From Microcella indica (lineage in GTDB: Bacteria > Actinomycetota > Actinomycetes > Actinomycetales > Microbacteriaceae), in NCBI RefSeq assembly GCF_013414345.1, contig NZ_CP058670.1:372001-436000 (forward strand): a stretch of 64,000 bases of DNA, written 5' to 3'. Below are positions 50,776 to 59,184 of this stretch, piece after piece. A program made the position numbers and the translations under genes. Position 1 is the first letter of the stretch. Each line of letters begins with the position of its first letter. Below the pieces are notes generated by a model that worked only from the letters and a program-made list of their open reading frames with translations, searched no databases and was not told the DNA's origin.

Positions 50776-51195
50776 TCAGGCCTCGCGCTTGGTCAGCAGG
50801 TCGCGAATCTCGGTGAGCACATCGAGCTCGGTCGGCGGCGCGTCGGCCGACACCGGAGGCTCGCCCGCCTTGCGGCGCTCCTCCGCGCGCTTCTTGAGCG
50901 TGTTGATCGGCAGCACGAGCGCGAAGTAGACGACGAACGCGACGACGATGAAGTTGATGAGAGCCCCGATGACGGCGCCGAAGTACATGGTCGCCTCGCC
51001 ACCGGAGACGGTCGGGATCACGACCGGGAGGGCCGTGGCCAGCGTCTCGGCAGAGAAGAGCGCGCTGATCGCGGGGTTGATGACCGAGCCGACGATCGCC
51101 TGCACGACGGCAGTGAACGCGGCCCCGATGACGACCGCCACGGCGAGCTCGACGACGTTGCCGCGCAGGATGAATTCTTTGAAGCCCTTGAGCAT
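50776..51195 (-). CDS. mscL: Large-conductance mechanosensitive channel MscL
   Basis: A 139-residue channel subunit. The N-terminal amphipathic helix and TM1 (MLKGFKEFILRGNVVELAVA, VVIGAAFTAVVQAIVGSVIN) and TM2 (YFGAVIGALINFIVVAFVVYF) are typical. The C-terminal helix is basic, with a short extension (APPTELDVLTEIRDLLTKR). It opens under membrane tension and releases solutes in osmotic downshock. The gene is divergent from nothing close and is 42 bp upstream of the FmdB-like gene on the same strand. Confidence 0.95.
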   Translation of the reverse strand: MLKGFKEFILRGNVVELAVAVVIGAAFTAVVQAIVGSVINPAISALFSAETLATALPVVIPTVSGGEATMYFGAVIGALINFIVVAFVVYFALVLPINTLKKRAEERRKAGEPPVSADAPPTELDVLTEIRDLLTKREA

Positions 51196-51237
51196 GGGTG
51201 CCTCCTCAGCCGATGATGCGGTTCGTGATGGTCGTGA

Positions 51238-51591
51238 TTAGCTCGCGGCGGCGGTCGACGTCGAGGTGCTGGAGCCGGAGCTGGTCGTCTCCTTCTTCGC
51301 CGGGGTCGATGAGGAGCTCGACTCCTTCGTGCCGGAGCCGGAACCCGACGACCCGGAATCCTTCGACCCTGAATCCTTCGAGCCTGAGCCACCGCCCGAG
51401 CTCGATCGCTCCGCCGCCCGGCTGTCGGTGCGGTAGAAGCCCGAGCCGTTGAAGGTCACGCCGATGGACGAGAACACCTTGCGCAGTCGCCCTTCGCAGG
51501 TCGGGCACTCGGTGAGGGAGTCGTCGGTGAACGCCTGCTGAATGTCGAACGCGGTCGAGCATTCCGTGCAGCGGTAGGAATAGGTGGGCAT
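51238..51591 (-). CDS. FmdB-type zinc-ribbon protein
   Basis: A 117-residue protein with the N-terminal zinc ribbon MPTYSYRCTECSTAFDIQQ and TECPTCEGRLRKVFSS (two CxxC pairs). A low-complexity Ser/Gly/Lys-rich tail follows. FmdB-family proteins are putative regulators without settled function. I start at 51591; an ATG 18 bp upstream has less support. It sits between mscL and the 5-formyl-THF ligase gene. Confidence 0.87.
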   Translation of the reverse strand: MPTYSYRCTECSTAFDIQQAFTDDSLTECPTCEGRLRKVFSSIGVTFNGSGFYRTDSRAAERSSSGGGSGSKDSGSKDSGSSGSGSGTKESSSSSTPAKKETTSSGSSTSTSTAAAS

Positions 51592-51621
51592 GTGAACCTC
51601 CGCCGACAAGGATACGTCGGC

Positions 51622-52200
51622 TCAGAAGCGCTGGATGCCGCCCGGAGTCACGACGCCGTCGACGGGCTGGTCGTGCTTCTCGCGCGGCAGCTCGTCGACG
51701 AGCTCGTCGTCGAACAGCACCGCGAAGACCGGCGGGCGCCGATCCATCGACCCGAGGGTCTTGTCGAAGTACCCGCGCCCCCATCCCATGCGCATGCCCG
51801 TGCGGTCGACCGCGGCGGCCGGCACGAGGATCAGCCCGACGTCGTTGATCGCGATGGGTGCCACGATGTCGCTCGTGGGCACGGGCATCCCGATTACGTC
51901 GCTGCCCTCGTCGCTCGCGTCGTAGGGGGCCCAGTCGAGGAGGCCGTCGTCGCGGGAGATCGGCAGCAGCACGTCGAGGCCCTGCTCGGCGGTCCACGCC
52001 AGAAACGGGCGGGTCTCGGGCTCGTCGGGGGTCGAGAGGTAGCACGCGAGGGTTCGGGGGCCGAGCGCCGAGGTGAGGGCGATGAGCTGGCGGGTGAGCT
52101 CGACCGAGGCCGCGTCGCGCTCCGCCGAGGGGCGAATCCGCCGCCGTTCGCGCAACTCGGCGCGCAGTGCGCGCTTGGCACCTGCGGGTTCGCTGATCAT
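51622..52200 (-). CDS. 5-formyltetrahydrofolate cyclo-ligase
   Basis: A 192-residue enzyme starting MISEPAGAKRALRAELRERR. The family motif is MRMGWGRGYFDKTLG, with LVPAAAVDRTG just before it. The enzyme converts 5-formyl-THF to 5,10-methenyl-THF with ATP. Start choice: another ATG at 52209 is in frame (MVRMISE). It is divergent from galU with about 40 bp between. Confidence 0.92.
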   Translation of the reverse strand: MISEPAGAKRALRAELRERRRIRPSAERDAASVELTRQLIALTSALGPRTLACYLSTPDEPETRPFLAWTAEQGLDVLLPISRDDGLLDWAPYDASDEGSDVIGMPVPTSDIVAPIAINDVGLILVPAAAVDRTGMRMGWGRGYFDKTLGSMDRRPPVFAVLFDDELVDELPREKHDQPVDGVVTPGGIQRF

Positions 52201-52240
52201 ACGCACCATGCTAGGCGCCCTCCCCCGATACGCTGAGGCC

Positions 52241-53125
52241 ATGTCGCTCACGAAAGCCGTCATTCCCGCCGCGGGCCTGGGCACGCGATTCCTCCCCGCG
52301 ACCAAGGCGATGCCGAAGGAGATGATGCCCGTCGTCGACAAGCCGGCCATCCAGTACGTCGTGGAGGAGGCTGTGCACGCGGGCCTCACCGATGTGCTCA
52401 TGATCACCGGTCGCAACAAGAACGCTCTCGAGAACCACTTCGACCGGGTGACCGAGCTCGAGAACACGCTGCAGATCAAGGGCGACCAGGAGAGGCTTGC
52501 CAAGGTCATGCACTCCACGAACCTCGCCGACATGCACTTCGTGCGGCAGGGCGACCCGAAGGGACTCGGGCACGCGGTGCTGCGCGCGAAGATGCACGTC
52601 GGGCACGAGCCGTTCGCCGTGCTCCTCGGTGACGACCTCATCGACGAGCGCGACCCGCTGCTCGAGCGCATGATCGAGGTGCACGAGGAGCGCAACGCGA
52701 CGATCGTGGCCCTGCTGGAGGTCGAGCCCGACCAAGCGCACCTGTACGGCGTGGCGACGGTCGAGCCGACCGACACCGACGACGTGGTGCGCATCACGGG
52801 CCTCGTCGAGAAGCCTGCCCCCGGCACGGCGCCCTCCAACCTGGCGATCATCGGCCGCTACGTGCTGCGCCCCGAGATCTTCGGCATTCTCGAGAACACG
52901 CCGCCGGGCAAGGGCGACGAGATTCAGCTGACGGATGCCCTGCTTGAGCTCGCCGGCAATGTCGAGCACGGCGGCGTCTACGGCGTGGTGTTCCGTGGTC
53001 GCCGGTACGACACGGGCGACCGGCTCGACTACATCAAGGCGATCGTGCAGCTCGCCTCCGAGCGCGACGACCTCGGCCCGGAGCTTCGGCCGTGGCTCGT
53101 CGAGTTCGCCGACACTCTGCGCTGA
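52241..53125 (+). CDS. galU: UTP-glucose-1-phosphate uridylyltransferase
   Basis: A 294-residue nucleotidyltransferase starting MSLTKAVIPAAGLGTRFLPA. The nucleotide motif GLGTRFLPATKAMPKEMMPV, VDKPAIQYVVEEA and the metal Asp in FAVLLGDDLID are present. It makes UDP-glucose, needed for cell-wall and storage polymers. It is divergent from the 5-formyl-THF ligase and followed by the GNAT gene. Confidence 0.95.
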   Translation: MSLTKAVIPAAGLGTRFLPATKAMPKEMMPVVDKPAIQYVVEEAVHAGLTDVLMITGRNKNALENHFDRVTELENTLQIKGDQERLAKVMHSTNLADMHFVRQGDPKGLGHAVLRAKMHVGHEPFAVLLGDDLIDERDPLLERMIEVHEERNATIVALLEVEPDQAHLYGVATVEPTDTDDVVRITGLVEKPAPGTAPSNLAIIGRYVLRPEIFGILENTPPGKGDEIQLTDALLELAGNVEHGGVYGVVFRGRRYDTGDRLDYIKAIVQLASERDDLGPELRPWLVEFADTLR

Positions 53126-53181
53126 CGAGACCCTGCGCTGACCGGACCCCGCAGCCCCTCACCGACCGACCTCGAGGCGAT

Positions 53182-53832
53182 GTGAACGCGATCCCCACCC
53201 TGCGCGACGGGGTCACCGTGCTGCGCCCGATCCGCGTGCGAGATGCCCGCGCGCTCGAGCGCGAGCTCATCGAGAGCCGGACGTGGCTGCGCCCGTGGGA
53301 GGCGACGAGCCCCGTCGCCCCGATGTCGTGGGACACCAAGGGCAGCATCCGCAGTCTCCTCGTGGCGGCGCGCTCCGGGCAGGGCCTGCCGTTCATCATC
53401 GAGACGGAGGGCCGGCTGGCTGGCCAGCTGAACGTGTCGGGCATGAGCTACGGCTCGCTCGCGTCGGCGACGATCGGCTACTGGGTGGGGGAGCGGTTCG
53501 CGGGTCGCGGTCTCACGCCGACGGCGGTGGCCCTCGCGACCGACCACGTCTTCTTCACTGTCGGGCTGCACCGCATGGAGATCTGCATCCGGCCCGAGAA
53601 CGCGGCGAGCCTGCGCGTCGTCGAGAAGCTCGGCTTCCGCTACGAGGGGCTGCGGCGGCGCTACATCCACATCAACAACGATTGGCGCGACCACTTCTGC
53701 TTCGCGCTCACCGTCGAGGAGGTGCCTACGGGGGTGCTGCAGCGCTGGCGCGCCGGCCGCGTGCCCGCGGGGGCGGCGACCGTGCCCGAGACGGACGTCA
53801 TCGCGGCGCGGCGGGGGCTCCCGCTGCCGTGA
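53182..53832 (+). CDS. GNAT N-acetyltransferase (RimJ/RimL-like)
   Basis: A 216-residue acetyltransferase starting at GTG 53182 behind GAGG. The acetyl-CoA loop is in GYWVGERFAGRGLTPTAV. The helix after it (HRMEICIRPENAASLRVVEKLGFRYEG) is the RimJ/RimL signature. It ends with a 4-bp overlap into the AraC gene. Confidence 0.9.
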   Translation: MNAIPTLRDGVTVLRPIRVRDARALERELIESRTWLRPWEATSPVAPMSWDTKGSIRSLLVAARSGQGLPFIIETEGRLAGQLNVSGMSYGSLASATIGYWVGERFAGRGLTPTAVALATDHVFFTVGLHRMEICIRPENAASLRVVEKLGFRYEGLRRRYIHINNDWRDHFCFALTVEEVPTGVLQRWRAGRVPAGAATVPETDVIAARRGLPLP

Positions 53833-54671
53833 CGGCACCGCTCTTCGTGCCGCGCGCGGTGCCCGAGGATCTGGCACCGTTCGTGCAGGCGCTCTGGTAC
53901 CTCCACGCGGCGCCGCAGCGCCGCTTCGAGAAGATCCTTCCCAGCCCCCGCGCGCACCTCATCGTCAACCTCTCCGACCCCTATCGTCAGCTGGCGCGCG
54001 GTGCGACGACGACGGGCGTCGAGCTCGCGGGGCCGTTCTTCGCGGGAGTGCAGACCCAGTACCTGGTGAATGAGAATCCGACCGACCTGCGGATGCTCGT
54101 GGCCCAGTTCACCGCCGACGGTGCGGGCCTCTTCGCCCGCGCGCAGCCAGCTGAGCTCGTCGACGCCGTGCTGCCGGCCGAGCCGCTCGTGCCGGGTGTC
54201 GACGCGCTCGCTGCGCGGGGCCGGCTGAGCGACGACCCGGAGGGCCTGCTCGACGACCTCGTGGGTCTCCTCGACGCAGCGCGGCACGGCCCCGACCCCG
54301 ACCCGGTGGTCACGCGTGTGCGCGTGGCGCTCGAGTGCGATCGACCCGCGTCGATCGCCGGGCTCGCGGCGGCGGAGGGACTGAGCCCGCGTGCCCTGAG
54401 CGCGCGCTTCTCGCGGGTGTGCGGAGTCACACCGAAGCGCTTCGCCGACGTGGCCCGGTTCGACGCCCTCCTCACCTCGCTCGCCTCGCGCGATCCGTTG
54501 CCGAGCTGGGCCGAGCTCGTCGCCGAGTACGGCTACTACGACCAGCCCCACATCACGCGCGCCTTCACGCGGTTCGCGGGCTCGCCGCCGGCGCGGTTCC
54601 TGCACGACCTGGGCGAGTTCGGCCTCGAGTACGCCACCTTCGTGCCGCTCGACCATCCCGCGCACCGGTAA
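53829..54671 (+). CDS. AraC-family transcriptional regulator
   Basis: A 280-residue regulator read from GTG 53829, with an N-terminal DUF6597-like domain (VQALWYLHAAPQRRFEKILP) and a C-terminal AraC domain. The latter has two helix-turn-helix units (IAGLAAAEGLSPRALSARFS and ELVAEYGYYDQPHITRAFTR). It is coupled to the acetyltransferase by a 4-bp overlap. Confidence 0.88.
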   Translation: MTAPLFVPRAVPEDLAPFVQALWYLHAAPQRRFEKILPSPRAHLIVNLSDPYRQLARGATTTGVELAGPFFAGVQTQYLVNENPTDLRMLVAQFTADGAGLFARAQPAELVDAVLPAEPLVPGVDALAARGRLSDDPEGLLDDLVGLLDAARHGPDPDPVVTRVRVALECDRPASIAGLAAAEGLSPRALSARFSRVCGVTPKRFADVARFDALLTSLASRDPLPSWAELVAEYGYYDQPHITRAFTRFAGSPPARFLHDLGEFGLEYATFVPLDHPAHR

Positions 54672-54750
54672 TTCCGTACAAGACGAACCCGCTTCGCTCT
54701 CACTAGAGTCATCGCCGAGCCCCTCGGGGCGCGTGCGTGAAGGAGGAGTC

Positions 54751-55149
54751 ATGGAAGCAGCGGTCAATGTGTGGGGAATCCTGCTCGCCGCCGTGTCGAT
54801 GTTCGTCGTGGGCGGGCTGTGGTTCGGGCTGCTCTTCGCGCGACCGTGGCAGCGTGTAGCGGGAGTGAGCGACGATCAGCTGGGTCGGGGCGCCCCGCTC
54901 GTCTTCGGCGGCTCGTTCGTGCTGTCGCTCGTCGCGGCGACAAGCCTCGCCTTCCTCATCGGTTCTGCGGGGCCGCTCTTCGGCACGATCGCCGGTCTCG
55001 TCACCGGCGCGACCCTCGTGTCGACGCTGCTCGGCGTCGTGTACCTGTTCGAGCGCCGCCCCTTCCGGCACTTCGCGATCAACGCCGGATACGCGATCGT
55101 CGCGTTCACCGCGATGGGCGCCATCGTGGGCGCGCTGCAGGCCGGGTAG
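54751..55149 (+). CDS. DUF1761-like membrane protein
   Basis: A 132-residue protein with four hydrophobic helices. It begins MEAAVNVWGILLAAVSMFV after the ribosome site AAGGAGGAG. The motif GGLWFGLLFARPWQRVAGV fits DUF1761. The function is unknown. Confidence 0.82.
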   Translation: MEAAVNVWGILLAAVSMFVVGGLWFGLLFARPWQRVAGVSDDQLGRGAPLVFGGSFVLSLVAATSLAFLIGSAGPLFGTIAGLVTGATLVSTLLGVVYLFERRPFRHFAINAGYAIVAFTAMGAIVGALQAG

Positions 55150-55219
55150 GCGGGGTGCGTCCGGCGGACACGCGCTGAGCATCCCGCCCGGAGGCGCGCG
55201 GCAGACGTACCGTTGCGGC

Positions 55220-56176
55220 GTGGACACTTCGGGCGGCGGCACAGCGATCCTCATCGCGCTCGCTGCAGGACTGTGGCTGCTCTACCTCGTGCCCATGTGG
55301 CGCCGCCGCAGCGAGTACCTAGCGACCGAGCGCAACGCCGTGCGCCTGCAGCAGACCCTGCGCATCATGGCGCAGACGACCGAGCTGCCGGAGGCCGTGC
55401 GCGCGGAGATGACGGCGCGCGAGATCGCCGCGCAGGAGCGCTCGCTCGCCGCGCGGCAACGTGAGCAGCTCGCCATCGAGCGCGCGCGCGAGGCTGCCCG
55501 GCAGCGTGCCCTGCGGGCTCAGCTCGCCTCGACCGCTCCCGGTCTCGTCGCCGAAGTGGACGCCTCCCGTCTCGGTCAGCGCCGCCTGCGCCGCTCGCGC
55601 GCCGGGACGAGCCTGCTGACCCTTGCCGCTCTCGTCGGTGTGGGCGTCTCCGTCGCGTTCGGCGCGTGGGCGTGGACGGGCCTGGCCGGCTTCGTCGCCC
55701 TGAGCGGCATGCTCTTGCTGCGCGGCCTCGCCCGCGCGAGCCGCCGTCGCACCGCCGCGGTCGCCCCGGCCGCACCCCGGTTCGTTGACTACGCGCCAGC
55801 CGCGCCGGCCGCCGGGCGTCAGGCGCCGCGCGAGCGCGCATGGACCCCCGTGCCGCTTCCGCGCCCCACCTACCTCGACGCGCCCTCGGCTCCGGCGGCG
55901 GTGCGGGATGCTCAGCCCACGATCGACCACGCCGCCGTCCTCGCGGCCGCCGCCGCGGAGGCCGAGCGGGCTCAGCGCCTCGCGCAGCCTCCCGCCGCGC
56001 CGACCGAGGCGCCGGGCCCAACAGTTCGCGAGGCTCCCGCCGCGCGCGTCTCCCGTGCAGAGGCCGACGCGGAGCGTGGCGACTCGCGGTTCGCGCGCAT
56101 GGGCATCGTCGACGGGCTGCCGACGCGGGCGCCCGACCTCGACGAGGTTCTGCAGCGCCGTCGCGCCGCCGGCTGA
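55220..56176 (+). CDS. Membrane protein with coiled coil, unknown family
   Basis: A 318-residue protein starting at GTG 55220. It has an N-terminal helix (AILIALAAGLWLLYLVPMW), a charged coiled coil with ERSLAARQREQLAIERARE, two further helices around LLTLAALVGVGVSVAFGAW and LAGFVALSGMLLLRGLA, and a Pro/Ala-rich tail. No domain is recognised. It is 59 bp before the tRNA-Ala gene. Confidence 0.65.
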   Translation: MDTSGGGTAILIALAAGLWLLYLVPMWRRRSEYLATERNAVRLQQTLRIMAQTTELPEAVRAEMTAREIAAQERSLAARQREQLAIERAREAARQRALRAQLASTAPGLVAEVDASRLGQRRLRRSRAGTSLLTLAALVGVGVSVAFGAWAWTGLAGFVALSGMLLLRGLARASRRRTAAVAPAAPRFVDYAPAAPAAGRQAPRERAWTPVPLPRPTYLDAPSAPAAVRDAQPTIDHAAVLAAAAAEAERAQRLAQPPAAPTEAPGPTVREAPAARVSRAEADAERGDSRFARMGIVDGLPTRAPDLDEVLQRRRAAG

Positions 56177-56231
56177 GGAGACTCTCGCCGTTTCGGTGGC
56201 CCCGCGCGCCGGTGGTAGTGTTGTCGACGGT

Positions 56232-57938
56232 TCACGGGCCTGTGGCGCAGTTGGTAGCGCGCTTCGTTCGCAATGAAGAGGTCAGGGGTTCGATTCCCCT
56301 CAGGTCCACCCAAAGTGTCTTACGGGAACACGCGACATCGGAAGATGTGGAGTGTTCCCGTTTGGCGTCCTTGCCTCCGGTCGCCTCTCGGACGATGGTC
56401 GCGAACGGTTCGGCGAGGCGCGGGTGTAGCTGCTCGTCCTCGGTGATCTCCAGGCGCGTGTAGAACGCCTGATTCGCCAGTCTCCTGCTCCCGTCGTCGG
56501 AATGGGCGTAGGCGCGGTGAGCGTCGGTCAGGAGCCGTAGGCTGTCGTGGAGGAACGCCCGGCCACCGACGTGGTGTTCGTCGTGCTTGCGCAGGCGGTG
56601 CTCGATGTCGGCGAGCCCGGCACGGATGCGGTCTTGGTGCCGCTTGAGTGTTGGCAGGTCGATCGCGTCGGCGAAGTGCGCGGCAAGCAGCTTGTCGCTC
56701 TCGGCGTCGAGCCGCGCCCGGTTCGCGGTGAGGTCAGCGAACTCCTGATCGCGGCCAGCGCCGCGCTTGTCGAACGCGGCATCGACCTCGGCGGCGAGGT
56801 GCCGGTAGTCGTCTTCGCTGATCGTAATGTTGGTGTAGGAGTCCGCGACCAGCCGCTCGGCAACTTGGACGGGCACGGCCCGTCGGGTGCAGGTTGTCCG
56901 TTTCGCGGCTCGGCCGGAGCAGACGAAGTAGGCGTAGGTCGTGCCGCGCGGATTGGTGGCGAAGTCGAGCAGCATCCGCGACCCGCAACTGCCGCAGTGC
57001 AGCAGCCCTTTCAGGTGGTGCGCGTGCTGCACGTGCCGGGTTGCGTGCGCGTTGCGCGCCTTCAACAGTGATTGCACCTGATCGAAGAGCGCGGGCTCCA
57101 CGATGGGCTCGTGCGCGCCAGCATGCAACGCACCCCGGTAGCGGATCACACCCGCGTAGTAGGGGTTCGTCAGCACGCGGTAGAGGGCGTTCTTCCCCAG
57201 CGGCTTCGCCGGGCGCTTCGGAGTCGGCACAGACACCAAGCCTCGCGCGGTGAGGTCGCGCAACAGCGCGGTCACGGAGGTCTCGCCCTTGGCGTAGGTC
57301 TCGAATGCCCACGCGATGAGCGCGGCTCGTTCGGCATCGACCTCGACCGTGCGTACCTCGCGACCAGCGTCGTCGGTGCGGCGCACGTTCAGGTAGCCAA
57401 TGGGTGCGCGTCCGGGGGTGCCGCCCTGAGCGACCTTCTGCGTCAACCCCTTCGTGACTTCGGTGGCGAGGTTGCGGCTGTAAAACTCCGCAATCGAGGA
57501 CATGATGCCGTGGACGAGCATCCCGGAAGGCGTCTGGTCGATGGACTCGGTGGCCGAGACGAGGGTGACCCCGGCGTTGATGAGGGCTTCGTGAATCTTC
57601 ACGTCGTCCGCGCGGTTGCGGGCGAGCCGGTCGAGCTTGTGCACGATGCAGAACGCGACGCGGGTGGCGGCGATGAACGCCAGCATGTCCTGTAGCCCGC
57701 CACGATCCGCAGACCGTGCCGACTCCCCGGCGTCAACGAACTCACGCACAATCCGCGCGCCCAACTCGTCGGCCTTCCGCTGGTTCGCTTCGCGTTGGGC
57801 GGGGATCGAGAAGCCCTCGTCGGTGCCGCCACGCTCGGCCTGCTCCCGCGTCGACACACGCAGATACGAGACGGCCAGGAGCACCGGCGCTTCGGCGGCC
57901 TCATTGGAAGTCTTGGTGCTGAGTGTCGCGGTGCTCAT
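56232..57938 (-). CDS. Large serine recombinase (island integrase)
   Basis: A 568-residue recombinase starting at ATG 57938 behind AAGGAGG. The resolvase catalytic domain has nucleophile Ser29 in LRVSTREQAERGG and the nearby Arg/Asp residues in the LDRLARNRADD region. The zinc ribbon has LLHCGSCGSRM and VCSGRAAKRTTC. The recombinase domain and a C-terminal coiled coil follow. The last roughly 25 codons (VDLRGIEPLTSSLRTKRATN) are antisense to the tRNA-Ala gene and the stop is just beyond the tRNA 5' end. In the excised form the reading frame must end differently. It is the likely integrase of the second island. Confidence 0.93.
   Translation of the reverse strand: MSTATLSTKTSNEAAEAPVLLAVSYLRVSTREQAERGGTDEGFSIPAQREANQRKADELGARIVREFVDAGESARSADRGGLQDMLAFIAATRVAFCIVHKLDRLARNRADDVKIHEALINAGVTLVSATESIDQTPSGMLVHGIMSSIAEFYSRNLATEVTKGLTQKVAQGGTPGRAPIGYLNVRRTDDAGREVRTVEVDAERAALIAWAFETYAKGETSVTALLRDLTARGLVSVPTPKRPAKPLGKNALYRVLTNPYYAGVIRYRGALHAGAHEPIVEPALFDQVQSLLKARNAHATRHVQHAHHLKGLLHCGSCGSRMLLDFATNPRGTTYAYFVCSGRAAKRTTCTRRAVPVQVAERLVADSYTNITISEDDYRHLAAEVDAAFDKRGAGRDQEFADLTANRARLDAESDKLLAAHFADAIDLPTLKRHQDRIRAGLADIEHRLRKHDEHHVGGRAFLHDSLRLLTDAHRAYAHSDDGSRRLANQAFYTRLEITEDEQLHPRLAEPFATIVREATGGKDAKREHSTSSDVACSRKTLWVDLRGIEPLTSSLRTKRATNCATGP
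56236..56308 (+). tRNA. tRNA-Ala (anticodon CGC)
   Basis: Acceptor GGGCCTG (56236-56242) pairs with CAGGTCC (56301-56307), with one G-T pair. The D arm GCGC/GCGC is intact, the anticodon stem is CTTCG/TGAAG around the loop TTCGCAA (CGC), and the T arm is GGGGTTCGATTCCCC. The discriminator is A, and CCA is not encoded. The neighbouring recombinase gene is encoded antisense into it. Confidence 0.92.
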
Positions 57939-58006
57939 GGTGGGCCTCCTTGCCGGGGTACTACTTGGTGTCGATTCTCTCGCGCACCCCTGACAAGACG
58001 AAGGGC

Positions 58007-58186
58007 TCAGTGGCACGCAGACGCCAGGTCGTCGGGCGGTGGCAGACCGAAGGGGTCGGGCTCGCCGTTCTCCCACGCACGGTGGCGGGCCTCGGCGACG
58101 TCGAGCACCCACTCGATCAGCTTGCTGAGGTCAGGCTCTTCACGCCGCGTCACCCGCAGCCGCAGATGCCTCTCTTCGCTTCGCAT
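58007..58186 (-). CDS. Small protein upstream of the recombinase
   Basis: A 59-residue product (MRSEERHLRLRVTRREEPDL, then WVLDVAEARHRAWENGEPDP and FGLPPPDD). The start at 58186 is uncertain; longer versions from GTG codons upstream are open. It is encoded in the same direction as the recombinase and 68 bp before it. It resembles small accessory proteins found beside actinobacterial recombinases. Function is unknown. Confidence 0.45.
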   Translation of the reverse strand: MRSEERHLRLRVTRREEPDLSKLIEWVLDVAEARHRAWENGEPDPFGLPPPDDLASACH

Positions 58187-58287
58187 GCCAGACAGGTGCA
58201 CAAGCCTCCGCGCGATGCACACTTTCGCCCGTCCGCCCGTCACCACTTTGAGGTCACACGCATCTTGCAGATCGAGGAATCGCCACT

Positions 58288-58311
58288 TACGTCGGTGACG
58301 AAACCGACGTA
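58288..58311 (+). promoter_or_regulatory. Inverted repeat before the zinc-ribbon gene
   Basis: TACGTCGGT-N6-ACCGACGTA is a perfect 9-bp inverted repeat ending 9 bp before the ATG at 58321. A regulator, perhaps the zinc-ribbon protein itself, may bind it. It could also be a hairpin in the leader. Confidence 0.6.
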
Positions 58312-58320
58312 GCGTAGAAC

Positions 58321-59133
58321 ATGGCCACCAAACGCTACGACCCCACAGCGACCGACTTCAACGGCCGCTACTCCCGCTGGGTCGCCGCCCTCGAATCCGG
58401 CACCGAAGCCGAGCTACTCGAAGCCACCATGGCACTCCCGACGCTCAACAGGCGCGTGCTCAAGAAGCTCGCCGCGGTTGATCGGGACGAACCAGACTCG
58501 ACGGTGCGGGCGGAGCAGAAGCGCGTGATCGTGCTGCTCAGCGAGATCAACGCCAACCAGGCCGCACGCCTCCGTGAACGGAAGCAAGCGGAGCAGCGTC
58601 GCCGCGACCGGACCGTGCGTGTCGAGCGCCGAGTCGAGCTACCCGCCACCTGCGCCAGATGCGGCACCAAGCTCAAGGAAGTGAAGTCCACGGGCAGGCC
58701 GCGCCTGTACTGCTCGCCCGCCTGCCGCAAGGCCGCCTACGAAGACCGCCGAGCCCACCGCGACGGCGCGGTCAAGGTGCAGATCGTTGAGAGACTCGTC
58801 ACCGAGGTGCGGGAGCGCCGCATCGAGGTACCTCATCCGAGGAGCGACTGCATCGATGCTGTGCTCTACGACAACGATGCTCTCGTCCAGGCCATGTGGG
58901 TGCTCATCGACAACGTCGCCGACGAGAACTACGAAGCACTCAACCCCGACCAGCCAAGGTTCTGGGATCTCTACAACAACGTCGAAGTCCTCTACGAGGC
59001 GCTCGTGAAGCGTGCAGCAGCCGATGACCGTCGCCCTGCCGCGCCCGACGAGTCGACACCGAGGAACAAGCACAGGCGCAACATGCAGCTCATGACCCGG
59101 CGGCATCCGTCGATGGGAGCGATTGACCAGTAG
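58321..59133 (+). CDS. Zinc-ribbon-type protein of unknown function
   Basis: A 270-residue product. The N-terminal half is helical and charged. A central zinc-binding motif reads CARCGTKLKEV and RPRLYCSPACRKAAYEDRR (Cys-X2-Cys and Cys-X3-Cys), similar in spacing to CGNR zinc fingers. The C-terminal half has hydrophobic helices (ALVQAMWVLIDNVADEN). It is the first plus-strand gene of the second island, behind the inverted repeat, and precedes the methylase. The zinc finger suggests DNA binding; whether it regulates the restriction genes is inference. Confidence 0.6.
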   Translation: MATKRYDPTATDFNGRYSRWVAALESGTEAELLEATMALPTLNRRVLKKLAAVDRDEPDSTVRAEQKRVIVLLSEINANQAARLRERKQAEQRRRDRTVRVERRVELPATCARCGTKLKEVKSTGRPRLYCSPACRKAAYEDRRAHRDGAVKVQIVERLVTEVRERRIEVPHPRSDCIDAVLYDNDALVQAMWVLIDNVADENYEALNPDQPRFWDLYNNVEVLYEALVKRAAADDRRPAAPDESTPRNKHRRNMQLMTRRHPSMGAIDQ

Positions 59134-59184
59134 CACGCGGCGTGCTCCCCGGTCGCTGTCGGTGGTCCCAGATACGATGAGAGG

